Source: Microvirga sp. Mcv34 (lineage in GTDB: Bacteria > Pseudomonadota > Alphaproteobacteria > Rhizobiales > Beijerinckiaceae). Taken from it: a DNA stretch of 64,000 nucleotides. A program made the position numbers and the translations under genes. The stretch covers positions 1 to 64,000 of the forward strand of contig NZ_JALJRK010000016.1 in the NCBI RefSeq assembly GCF_024519725.1, written 5' to 3'. The notes under the pieces are model-generated. The model made no database searches, was not told the origin of the DNA, and saw only the letters and a list, made by a program, of their open reading frames with translations. Shown in pieces: positions 10,271 to 18,158 of the stretch (position 1 is its first letter; the number at the start of each line of letters is the position of its first letter).

Positions 10271-11091
10271 GATTGGCCCCGCAGGCGCGGATCGAGCGTA
10301 TCGCGCAGGGCATCGCCCAGAAGATTGAACCCGAAGGACAGGAACAGGATCGCGAAGCCGGCGAAGATCGCGCTCCAGGGCGAGAGCATGAGGAAGTTGC
10401 GGCCTTCCGACAGCATCAGGCCGAGCGACGGCGTCGGCGGCTGCGTGCCGAGGCCGAGGAACGACAGTGAGGCCTCGACCAGGATGGCGGCTGACAGCAG
10501 AAGGCTCGTCTGGACCAGGATGACGGAGGCGAGGTTCGGCAGGATGTGCAGGAAGATGATGCGAGCATCCGAGGCCCCGATGGCTTTCGCGCCCGCCACG
10601 TATTCGCTCTCGCACAGGACGAGCGCCGGGCCGCGCAGGAGGCGTGCGAAGATCGGCGTGTAGACCACCGCGATGGCGGCGGCCGCACTGTAGGTGTGCG
10701 GACCCAGAACGGCGATGATGCCGATGGCGAGCAGCATCACCGGGAAGGCGAAGAGCACGTCCATGACGCGCATGATGATGCGGTCGAGCCAGCCGCGGTA
10801 ATACGCAGCGATGAGGCCGAGCGCGCCGCCGGCGAAGAGCGCGATGCCGACCGCGATCAGGCAGGCGATGAGCGAGGTGCGGTAGCCGTAGAGGATGCGC
10901 GTCAGCACGTCCCGGCCGAGCTGATCCGTGCCGAACCAGTTGAGCCAGGAGGGCGGGCGCAGGCGCCGCGCGACGCTCTGCGCCATGGGATCATAGGGCG
11001 CGAAGAGCGGCGCCCCGAGGGCGAGGATGAGCTGGATCGCCACCAGGACGACGGCGAAGGCGAGAAGCTTGTTCTTGGCCAGTTGCTTCAC
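10267..11091 (-). CDS. Peptide-type ABC importer permease, DppC family
   Basis: A 274-residue inner-membrane permease. An N-terminal DppC-type segment (first span about residues 10-32) is followed by FGTDQLGRDV near residue 54, the hallmark of OppC/DppC proteins, and a coupling loop around residues 170-200. The start codon is GTG, 3 bp after the DppB-type gene. It would form the pore with that protein to import oligopeptides or, given the context, muropeptides. No cognate ATPases are encoded nearby. Confidence 0.92.
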   Translation of the reverse strand: MKQLAKNKLLAFAVVLVAIQLILALGAPLFAPYDPMAQSVARRLRPPSWLNWFGTDQLGRDVLTRILYGYRTSLIACLIAVGIALFAGGALGLIAAYYRGWLDRIIMRVMDVLFAFPVMLLAIGIIAVLGPHTYSAAAAIAVVYTPIFARLLRGPALVLCESEYVAGAKAIGASDARIIFLHILPNLASVILVQTSLLLSAAILVEASLSFLGLGTQPPTPSLGLMLSEGRNFLMLSPWSAIFAGFAILFLSFGFNLLGDALRDTLDPRLRGQS

Positions 11092-11094
11092 GGC

Positions 11095-12042
11095 TCAGGC
11101 CCTCACGCGCGGATCGACGACGATGTAGAGGAAGTCGACGAGAAAGTTCACGAACACGAAGCCTGCCGTCACCACCAGGATGGTGGCCTGGATCAGCGGA
11201 TAATTGCGCTCGGCGATGGCGCCGAGGATCAGGCGGCCGAGCCCCGGGATGGCGAAGACCTGCTCGACCACGATGGCGCCGCCGAGCAGATAGCCGGTCA
11301 TGATGCCCACGCTGGTGAGAAACGGGATCAGCGCATTGCGCAGGGCGTGCTTGTAGACCACGCGGCGCTCCGGCAGGCCCTTGGCGCGGGCGGTGCGCAC
11401 GTAATCCTGCCCCAGCGCGTCGAGCATGGCCGAGCGCACGAGGCGCGAGAGATTGGCGAGGATCGGCAGCGCCAGGGCGAAGGCGGGCAGCATCATGCGC
11501 TGGAGATTGCCGACGGGATCCTCCGAGAACGGCACGTAGCCGAGCGACGCGAAGCCTGGCGCCCAGGCGGAGAGGAGCAGGATGAGCACGATGCCGAGCC
11601 AGAAGGAGGGAATCGTCAGGCCCGCGATGGCGGAGACGCGCATGGCCACATCGGCCGCGCCGCCGCGGGTCTGCGCCATCAGGCAGCCAACCGGCACGGC
11701 GAGAACCGCCCCGACGAGGAGCGCGAGAAAGGTGAGCTCCAGCGTCGGCCACAGGTGCAGGAGGATTTCGGTCGAGACCGGACGGCCAGTCCAGAGCGAG
11801 GTGCCGAAATCGCCGCGAAGCGCGGATCCGGCCCAGAGCAGGTATTGCTCGACAATCGGACGGTCGAGCCCGACGCGGCGGTTCAGCTCCGCCATGCGCT
11901 CGGGGGTGATCTCGGTGTTCGCGCCCAGCATGATCGCCACCGCGTCGCCGGGGATCATCCGGATCATCAGGAACACGATGATCGACACGCCGAAAAGGAC
12001 GATGACGAGGTCGATGAGGCGTGCGAGCAGGACGCGGTTCAT
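11095..12042 (-). CDS. Peptide-type ABC importer permease, DppB family
   Basis: A 315-residue inner-membrane permease with the N-terminal span and GDAVAIMLG segment typical of DppB/OppB, and a cytoplasmic coupling loop with RTARAKGLPERRV near residue 205. About six membrane spans are evident and length is normal. It lies between the binding protein, from which it is separated by a perfect 13-bp hairpin, and the DppC partner. Assignment to family is firm and substrate is contextual. Confidence 0.92.
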   Translation of the reverse strand: MNRVLLARLIDLVIVLFGVSIIVFLMIRMIPGDAVAIMLGANTEITPERMAELNRRVGLDRPIVEQYLLWAGSALRGDFGTSLWTGRPVSTEILLHLWPTLELTFLALLVGAVLAVPVGCLMAQTRGGAADVAMRVSAIAGLTIPSFWLGIVLILLLSAWAPGFASLGYVPFSEDPVGNLQRMMLPAFALALPILANLSRLVRSAMLDALGQDYVRTARAKGLPERRVVYKHALRNALIPFLTSVGIMTGYLLGGAIVVEQVFAIPGLGRLILGAIAERNYPLIQATILVVTAGFVFVNFLVDFLYIVVDPRVRA

Positions 12043-12067
12043 GCGGACGGGCTCTCTTCAAACAAAG

Positions 12068-12099
12068 ATCCCGGCGCCGCGCGAAGGCGGCGCCGGGAT
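12068..12099 (-). terminator. Intercistronic hairpin after peptide-binding protein
   Basis: A perfect 13-bp inverted repeat (ATCCCGGCGCCGC, 6-nt loop, GCGGCGCCGGGAT) lies between the binding-protein stop and the DppB-type gene. In the direction of transcription the stem is followed by CTTTGTTT and the loop contains TTCG. It probably terminates a share of transcripts, leaving the binding protein in excess over the permeases. Confidence 0.75.
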
Positions 12100-12112
12100 G
12101 ATGGCGGATGGA

Positions 12113-13612
12113 TCAGTAGGATGCGTTGCGCAGCATCAGGAGCGAGCGGTTCGGCATCGTCTCGAAGCCCTGCAGCTTGCTGTTCATGGCCGAGAACAGG
12201 GTGCCGTAGGTCAGGTGCGCCACCGGACCCGAGCAGGCGAGCTTCTGCTGCACCTTGTCGTAGGCGGCTTTGCGCGCGGCCTGGTCCTGCTGGGTGCGCG
12301 CCTGATCGAGCAGCCCGTCGATCTCAGCGTCCGAATACTTGAACACGTTGGTCGAGCCGCCGGTGCGGAACGTGCGATAGAAGTAATCGTCCGGATCGGG
12401 CTGGCCGGCATTGATCGAGGCGAACAGGTCGAAGTTGCTGTTGCGCCAATCCTGGATGAACTGGCCCTGCTCCTGGTTGACGAGCTCGACCTTGAAGCCC
12501 GCCTTGTTCAGCTGCTCCTGCACCACCTGGGCGATGTCCTTGATGTCCTGGCGCGGCAGGACCTTCATGGTGACGGAAACCGGCGTGGCGACGCCCGCTT
12601 CCTTCAACAGCGCCTGCGCCTTTGCAGGATCGGGCTTGTAGCAGGCGAACTTGCTCACATCGAGCGCCCAGTTCTTCAGGGCCGGCGACAGCGGGCCGCC
12701 GGGAACGCCGGCGCCGAAGAGCGCCGCGTCGACGATCTCCTGGCGGTTGATGGCGTAGTTCACGGCCTCGCGCACCTTCGGATTGTCGAAGGGGGGCTTC
12801 GACACGTTCATGCCGATGAGCGTGTAGGCGAGATCCATGGTCTCGGAGAGCTTCACGTTCGGCTTGCCCTTGAGCTGCAGGGCCGTGGCCGCGTCGATGT
12901 TGGGCAGGAGTGCGTATTGGCCGTTGGTCAGGCCGACCTGGCGGGTCGCCGATTCGGGCACGATGTTGAACTTGAGGCCTGCGAGCTTCGGCATGCCCTT
13001 GTCCCAATAGGCCTCGTTCTTCGTGAGAAGGATGAAGCCGTTGGGCTGCCATTCCTGGAACTTGAAGGGGCCGGTGCCGACGGGCGCCTTCTGCAGGGCG
13101 TCCTTGTTCGCCTCCATGCTGCCCGGCACGATAGCGATGGTGGCAAGCGAGCTCAGGAGCGCGGCTGACGGCTCCTTCAGCTTCAGCTCCACGGTCGTGG
13201 GATCGACCGCGTTGGCGCTCTCAATCGCCGAGAGGCGGCTCGCGAGCGGCGAGGCGATGTCCTTGCTCAGCACACGGTTGAGCGAAGCGACCACGTCCTT
13301 GGCCTCCATGGCGGAGCCGTCATGGAATTTCACGCCCTGGCGCAGCTTGAAGGTATAGCCCTTGCCGTCCGGCGCGGCGGTCCAGGATTCGGCCAGACCC
13401 GGGACGATCTTCAGGTCCTTGTCGACGGCCGTGAGGCCCTCGTAGATGTTGCCGTTCACCACCATGAAGCTCGGGAAAGCCGTGATGAGATGCGGATCGA
13501 GACCCGTGGGGCCGTTATCCGCTCCGATCTCCAGAACCTGAGCCGAGGCGGAGGCCATCGCCGCCACCATGAAACCTGCACCGATTGCGCTGCGCAGTGC
13601 TGACCTGACCAT
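12113..13612 (-). CDS. Peptide/muropeptide-binding protein (SBP family 5)
   Basis: A 499-residue periplasmic binding protein of the DppA/OppA family. A signal peptide occupies about residues 1-26 (ASASAQ cleavage region), and the mature part has the GLDPHL start and the KFHDGSAMEAKDVV segment typical of family 5. The ATG at 13612 has a GGGAG Shine-Dalgarno; the frame stays open 20 codons further without a better start. It is divergent from anmK, which suggests that wall-derived peptides or glycopeptides are the cargo. That substrate is inference. Confidence 0.9.
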   Translation of the reverse strand: MVRSALRSAIGAGFMVAAMASASAQVLEIGADNGPTGLDPHLITAFPSFMVVNGNIYEGLTAVDKDLKIVPGLAESWTAAPDGKGYTFKLRQGVKFHDGSAMEAKDVVASLNRVLSKDIASPLASRLSAIESANAVDPTTVELKLKEPSAALLSSLATIAIVPGSMEANKDALQKAPVGTGPFKFQEWQPNGFILLTKNEAYWDKGMPKLAGLKFNIVPESATRQVGLTNGQYALLPNIDAATALQLKGKPNVKLSETMDLAYTLIGMNVSKPPFDNPKVREAVNYAINRQEIVDAALFGAGVPGGPLSPALKNWALDVSKFACYKPDPAKAQALLKEAGVATPVSVTMKVLPRQDIKDIAQVVQEQLNKAGFKVELVNQEQGQFIQDWRNSNFDLFASINAGQPDPDDYFYRTFRTGGSTNVFKYSDAEIDGLLDQARTQQDQAARKAAYDKVQQKLACSGPVAHLTYGTLFSAMNSKLQGFETMPNRSLLMLRNASY

Positions 13613-13685
13613 GCGTCTTTTCTCCCTTGGAAGCCGCCGGGGATTTATAGGCCATCGGCGGGAGCCTGTCATGGTCCAATCTCAT

Positions 13686-13701
13686 ACCACTCTGGACCAG
13701 T
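13686..13701. promoter_or_regulatory. Candidate GntR-type operator upstream of anmK
   Basis: On the minus strand this reads ACTGGTCCAGAGTGGT, two TGGT-type half-sites. The first eight bases also occur upstream of murQ at 15950. NagR/DasR-type regulators recognise TGGTC-containing palindromes. The site lies between the divergent binding-protein and anmK genes. It is a motif match by eye, not a proven operator. Confidence 0.35.
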
Positions 13702-13752
13702 TCAGCGCCTGTGCTATGGTCGGGCGGTCATTCAGAGCATCCCGGAGCCCCC

Positions 13753-14850
13753 ATGTCGCAACGTCCCCTCGTCAAAGCCATCGGCGTGATCAGCGGCACG
13801 TCCATGGACGGCATCGACGTGTCCGTCGTGGACACGGACGGCGACACCGTCGTGAACCCGGGACCGGGACGGACCTTCTCCTATCCGGACGATCTGAGAA
13901 AAACCCTCCAGGCGCTCATCGCCCAGCCGGAGCGGGCGCAGAGCGAGCCGCTCGAGGAGCTCGAACGGGCGGTGACGGACGCGCATATCGCGGCGATCCG
14001 GCGCTTCATGTCGGAAACCGGCATCGCCTCCGGCGACGTAAGCCTGATCGGCTTTCACGGTCAGACCGTCTATCACCGGCCGGAGGTGCGCTTCACGCGC
14101 CAGCTCGGCCTCGGCGACCGGGTCGCGGCGACGCTCGGCATCGACACGGTCCACCGCTTCCGCCATGCGGACGTGGCCTCGGGCGGCGAAGGCGCGCCCT
14201 TCGTGCCGCTCTATCACCGGGCCCTGGCGAGCGGGCTTGCCCAGCCTCTCATGATCCTCAATCTCGGCGGCGTCGGAAACGTCACCTATATCGACCACGA
14301 TACGGTGATTGCCTTCGACACCGGCCCGGCGAGCGCGCTCCTCGACGATTTCATCCTGCGCCGCCGGGGCCTGAGCTTCGACGAGAACGGACAGCTCGCG
14401 GCCTCGGGCCGGGCGGATGCGAAGCTCGTCATGGAGTTCATGCTCAATCCGTTCTTCGACCGCCCGGCCCCGAAATCCCTCGATCGTCAGGATTTTCATG
14501 CCCGCGCCAAGGGCGTGGAGGCCTTGTCCGACGCGGATGGCGCCGCGACCCTGGCGGAGTTCACGATCCAGTCCGTCATCGCGTCCCTGCGCCACGTTCC
14601 CCGCGCGCCGCAACGCTGGCTCGTCACCGGCGGCGGACGGCGCAACGCGCATTTCATGAAGCGCCTGCACGCGGAACTCGGCGTGCCCGTCGCCCCGGTC
14701 GAGGCTGTGGGATGGGACGGCGATTTCCTGGAGGCGCAGGCCTTCGGCTATCTGGCCGTGCGCTCCACCCTCGGCCTGCCGCTCAGCCTTCCCACCACGA
14801 CGGGCGTGCCGCATCCCATGCCCGGCGGTGAACTGAACCGCGCGGCGTGA
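13753..14850 (+). CDS. anmK: Anhydro-N-acetylmuramic acid kinase
   Basis: A 365-residue cytoplasmic ASKHA kinase that opens and phosphorylates 1,6-anhydroMurNAc to MurNAc-6-P, the substrate of MurQ encoded two genes downstream. Diagnostic segments are GVISGTSMDGIDV at about residues 11-23, GFHGQTVYHRP near 100, LNLGGVGNVTY near 175 and FDTGPASALLDDF near 195. Length is standard. I chose the ATG at 13753; an in-frame TTG start 14 codons upstream is less likely. It is divergent from the peptide importer, 141 bp away. Confidence 0.96.
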   Translation: MSQRPLVKAIGVISGTSMDGIDVSVVDTDGDTVVNPGPGRTFSYPDDLRKTLQALIAQPERAQSEPLEELERAVTDAHIAAIRRFMSETGIASGDVSLIGFHGQTVYHRPEVRFTRQLGLGDRVAATLGIDTVHRFRHADVASGGEGAPFVPLYHRALASGLAQPLMILNLGGVGNVTYIDHDTVIAFDTGPASALLDDFILRRRGLSFDENGQLAASGRADAKLVMEFMLNPFFDRPAPKSLDRQDFHARAKGVEALSDADGAATLAEFTIQSVIASLRHVPRAPQRWLVTGGGRRNAHFMKRLHAELGVPVAPVEAVGWDGDFLEAQAFGYLAVRSTLGLPLSLPTTTGVPHPMPGGELNRAA

Positions 14851-14857
14851 ACGCATC

Positions 14858-15877
14858 ATGGCTCTGACGTCCCTGATCGACCGGGCCTTCGCGCCCGCCG
14901 CCGCGTCCGTTCGCGACGGCAGGATCCCCGGCGCCGTGCTCGGCCTCGTCACGGCCGACGGCGAGCGGGCCGTGCAATGGGCAGGCCACGCGCAGATCGA
15001 GCCGGAGCGCCACGATGTTTCCCGTGAAACATGGTTCGACCTCGCGTCCCTCACCAAGGTCATCTTCACCACGACACGCATCCTGCATCTGGTGGAAGCG
15101 GGCCGGATCGCGCTCGACGATCCGCTCGTGACGGTCATTCCCGACCTACGCCAATACGACGTGAACGCGGCGGAGCGGCGGCTCACCTTCCGCCAATGCC
15201 TCGCGCATCAGACGCATCTGCCCGCCGTCGAGCCGCTCTACACCTACGGTCAGGACCCGAATACCCTGCGCGCCTTCATCCTGCAGCGCGTCTGGCAAAG
15301 CGGACCTCCGGTCTATTCCGACATCAACTTCATGCTGCTCGGCATCGCCATCGAGCGCATCACCGGACAGGCGCTGATCGACCAGCCCCTGCCCGAGCGT
15401 TTCTCCTTCCGGCCGGACCCGAAGCTGTGCGCCGCGACCGAGAAGGACACGTGGCGCGGACGCATCGTCCGCGGCGAGGTGCATGACGAGAACGCTTTCG
15501 CCCTCGGCGGCGCCTCGGGCCATGCGGGACTGTTCGGCACCATCGACGGCGTGCTCGATTTCGCCCATTCGCTTCTCGACGGCTCAGTCCTTTCGCCCGA
15601 ATCCATCAAGGCCATCCGCACGCGCGAATCGGAGAAGCGCACGGTCGGATGGGAGGGCTTCCATCCGGGCTGGCACGGGGGCGATTCCTGCTCCTCAGAC
15701 ACTATCGGTCACACGGGCTTCACGGGCACCGGTCTATGGCTCGATTTCGAGCGTGGCCTCGCCTGGTCGCTGCTCACCAACCGCGTCCATCCGAGCCGTC
15801 ACACGGACAGTGGGATCCTCCCCTTGCGCCGTGCAACGGCCGAGCAGGTAATCGCGTTGTTCGACCGAACCGCATGA
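14858..15877 (+). CDS. Beta-lactamase-fold serine hydrolase, cytoplasmic
   Basis: A 339-residue member of the class C beta-lactamase/PBP-like hydrolases. The catalytic SxxK motif is S64-LT-K67, the second motif Y153-S-D155 replaces the usual YxN, and H285-TG is the KTG-box equivalent. There is no signal peptide, so it is predicted to be cytoplasmic. It starts 7 bp after anmK and precedes murQ. In Bacillus a beta-lactamase-fold amidase (AmiE) accompanies MurQ, so an anhydroMurNAc-peptide or ester hydrolase role is plausible; an esterase of unrelated role is the alternative. Confidence 0.82.
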   Translation: MALTSLIDRAFAPAAASVRDGRIPGAVLGLVTADGERAVQWAGHAQIEPERHDVSRETWFDLASLTKVIFTTTRILHLVEAGRIALDDPLVTVIPDLRQYDVNAAERRLTFRQCLAHQTHLPAVEPLYTYGQDPNTLRAFILQRVWQSGPPVYSDINFMLLGIAIERITGQALIDQPLPERFSFRPDPKLCAATEKDTWRGRIVRGEVHDENAFALGGASGHAGLFGTIDGVLDFAHSLLDGSVLSPESIKAIRTRESEKRTVGWEGFHPGWHGGDSCSSDTIGHTGFTGTGLWLDFERGLAWSLLTNRVHPSRHTDSGILPLRRATAEQVIALFDRTA

Positions 15878-15949
15878 CTTTAAGGATGCCGACAGAAAGT
15901 TGATCGCAGCCCCGTCTGGGCTCGTTCAAACCGTTGTGAAGGATCGCCA

Positions 15950-15968
15950 ACTGGTCCTATATTGGTCT
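15950..15968 (+). promoter_or_regulatory. Candidate GntR-type operator upstream of murQ
   Basis: ACTGGTCC followed after four bases by TTGGTCT, ending 17 bp before the murQ start. The first eight bases match the motif on the minus strand at 13694-13701. The two half-sites are direct rather than inverted, which weakens the case for a classical GntR palindrome. It would be positioned to block the murQ promoter or translation start. Confidence 0.3.
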
Positions 15969-15985
15969 GGAAGAAAGTTGGCACA

Positions 15986-16876
15986 ATGGCGACAGAACAT
16001 TTCAGCACCCGCTACCAGGATCTCGACACCTGGCCGAGCCTCGACGTCCTCTCGGCTTTCTATGAAGGCCAGCTTGCAGCGGTAGCCGCCGTCAGGCCCT
16101 CCCTCCCGGCCATCGCGGCCGCGGCGGAAGAGGCGGTGAAGCGCCTGCGCCGGGGCGGGCGGCTCGTCTATGCGGGCGCCGGCACCTCGGGCCGCATCGG
16201 CGTCCAGGACGGAACGGAACTGCCTCCGACCTTCAACTGGCCCGACGACCGGGTGGTCTATCTCATCGCCGGCGGCCAGGGCGCCATCATGCAGGCGGTC
16301 GAGAACGCGGAGGATTCGGTCGAGGAAGGCATCGCGGGAATCCGCAATAATAATATCGGCCCGGACGACGTGGTGATCGGCGTCGCGGCCAGCGGCCGGA
16401 CACCCTTCACCATCGCGGCGCTCAAGGAAGCGGCCTCGCGCGGCGCGCAGACCATCGGCATCTCCAACAATCCCGACACGCCCATTCTGGATGCCTGTTC
16501 GCACCCGATTCTCGCCGATACGGGCGAGGAGGTGATCGCAGGCTCGACCCGCATGAAGGCGGGCACGGCGCAGAAGATCATTCTCAATCTCCTGTCCACC
16601 CTGATCATGGTCCGCATGGACCGGGTCTATCGCGGCCTCATGGTCAACATGCGGGCGACGAACGCGAAGCTGCGCCGCCGCAGCGAGATCATGGTGTCGC
16701 AGATCACCGATTGCGACGACGACACGGCCATCGAGGCGATCCGGCAATCGGACGGCGACCTGAAGACCGCCGTTCTCATCGCGCTCGGCGCGAGCCTGGA
16801 GGATGCGCGCGGCGCGCTCGCGCGAAACGGTGGCAATCTGCGCAAAGCCCTGGCAGACTTCGGCAAGACTGCATAA
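15986..16876 (+). CDS. murQ: N-acetylmuramic acid 6-phosphate etherase
   Basis: A 296-residue SIS-domain lyase that splits MurNAc-6-P into GlcNAc-6-P and D-lactate, linking AnmK to NagA. Visible features are YAGAGTSGRIGVQDGTE near residue 58, ENAEDSVEEG with a catalytic glutamate near 107, GVAASGRTPF near 130 and the GSTRMKAGTAQK segment near 185. A helical C-terminal domain follows. The start ATG at 15986 is preferred over a GTG eight codons upstream. It is followed 41 bp later by a kinase that probably belongs to the same unit. Confidence 0.96.
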   Translation: MATEHFSTRYQDLDTWPSLDVLSAFYEGQLAAVAAVRPSLPAIAAAAEEAVKRLRRGGRLVYAGAGTSGRIGVQDGTELPPTFNWPDDRVVYLIAGGQGAIMQAVENAEDSVEEGIAGIRNNNIGPDDVVIGVAASGRTPFTIAALKEAASRGAQTIGISNNPDTPILDACSHPILADTGEEVIAGSTRMKAGTAQKIILNLLSTLIMVRMDRVYRGLMVNMRATNAKLRRRSEIMVSQITDCDDDTAIEAIRQSDGDLKTAVLIALGASLEDARGALARNGGNLRKALADFGKTA

Positions 16877-16917
16877 GGGCCGGCCGGTCACCCGGCTGAA
16901 ACAAGAGGCGACAGGTC

Positions 16918-17826
16918 ATGGGGCTGGGGCTTGGCATCGACGCGGGTGGCACCGCCACGCGCTGGCGGCTGGCGGATATGGGCGGCCAATGCGTGGCCCA
17001 GGGCTCCGTCGCTCCCCTGACCGGCCATCTCTTCTCCGCCGCCGCCGAGGAGCGCGCCCGCCAGATCGTCCTCGACATGGCCCAGGCGGTGATGAAGCAG
17101 GGCCGGCCGCTCGGCATCATCGCGGGCATCACGGGGCTGACCCGCGACACCCCCGCCGAGGCGACCATGCGTTCCATGTTCGCGGAAACATTCGAGCTCG
17201 CGCCCGACAAGGTCTTCGTCGCGGAGGACATGTGGATCGCCTACCTGTCCTATTTCGCCCTGGGCGAAGGCATCCTGGTCTATAGCGGCACCGGCTCCAT
17301 CGGCTATTACCTGTCGGACGACAAGGAGGTCATCCGGGTCGGCGGACGCGGCAACCTGATCGACGACGGCGGCTCCGGCTTCTGGATCGCCCGAGAGGCC
17401 CTCAAGGCGGTCCTGCGCGCCGAGGAGGAGAGCCCAGGAGCGGGTTGGACGATGATCCTCGGCACCTGCCTCGCCAAGGCGCTGGGCGGCACGGATTGGA
17501 ACATCGTGCGCTCCTTCGTCTATGGCGGCGATCGCGGCAAGATCGGCTCCCTCGCCCGCGCCGTGGGCGAGGCGGCCCAGGCCGGTGATGAAACCGCGCT
17601 GCGGATCCTGAAAGACGCAGGCGAGGAGCTGGCCCGCCTCGCCAATGCGCTGATCAAGCGCCTCGGCCCCCGGCCCGTGGCTCTGGTGGGCGGCTCGGCG
17701 CGCCTTCACCCGGTCCTGTCGAACGCCTTCCGGAAGCGGCTGGTGGCGCCGGTCGAGTTCATCGCCACCGACCTGGACGCCGCCCTTACGGCCGCCCGGC
17801 TGGCGGCCACGCTCAACAAGGTGTGA
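16918..17826 (+). CDS. BadF/BadG-family kinase (GlcNAc/MurNAc kinase-like)
   Basis: A 302-residue ASKHA-fold kinase and paralogue of the one at 4756. The N-terminal loop is GIDAGGTATRW, GTGSIGYYL is near residue 122 and DDGGSGFWIARE near residue 148, as in N-acetylglucosamine kinases. Clostridial MurK, which phosphorylates both MurNAc and GlcNAc, belongs to this family, and the position right after murQ favours such a role. It would supply MurNAc-6-P from free MurNAc, complementing AnmK. The substrate is inferred from position. Confidence 0.83.
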   Translation: MGLGLGIDAGGTATRWRLADMGGQCVAQGSVAPLTGHLFSAAAEERARQIVLDMAQAVMKQGRPLGIIAGITGLTRDTPAEATMRSMFAETFELAPDKVFVAEDMWIAYLSYFALGEGILVYSGTGSIGYYLSDDKEVIRVGGRGNLIDDGGSGFWIAREALKAVLRAEEESPGAGWTMILGTCLAKALGGTDWNIVRSFVYGGDRGKIGSLARAVGEAAQAGDETALRILKDAGEELARLANALIKRLGPRPVALVGGSARLHPVLSNAFRKRLVAPVEFIATDLDAALTAARLAATLNKV

Positions 17827-18158
17827 TGCAGGATCGAGACCGCCCCGTGCGGCTGCCGTAGGCCAGGCCGGGGATCCACGATCAAGTGCAACGCCATGGA
17901 TCCCCTGCCCGCATTGTGTGCGCCGGAGATGACGCCCTCCACGTCATGGCCGTCCCCGGACTGGATCCGGGGATCAGTCCCGGCTATCCCGATCCGGTGA
18001 GGCTCGCCGCTTCAATCCATCGGGATCACCGGCACGAGGCCGGTGATGACATGGGAGGGCGCGCGTCGCCCAACCCACGAGCCTGGAAGAGCTTGCCTAA
18101 TCGGCCCTGCTCGTCCAAGACTTCCGGCATCGTATCCAGATCCGAGACGATTTCAGCG
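17827..18158. repeat. Gene-free stretch with degenerate palindromic repeats
   Basis: A 332-bp stretch without a credible gene. It contains a 9-bp perfect hairpin (ATCACCGGC at 18025-18033 with GCCGGTGAT at 18039-18047) and a smaller one (CCCCGG at 17954-17959 with CCGGGG at 17967-17972). The surrounding sequence repeats GATCC/GGGGATC-type words. These look like decayed REP-type elements. The promoter of the downstream kinase must lie in the last 100 bp. Confidence 0.55.

Noticed and set aside
10546-12342. 598-codon plus-strand frame opposite the Dpp-type permeases
   Set aside because: Highly charged, repetitive translation without domains; the minus strand carries two clear permeases and a binding protein.
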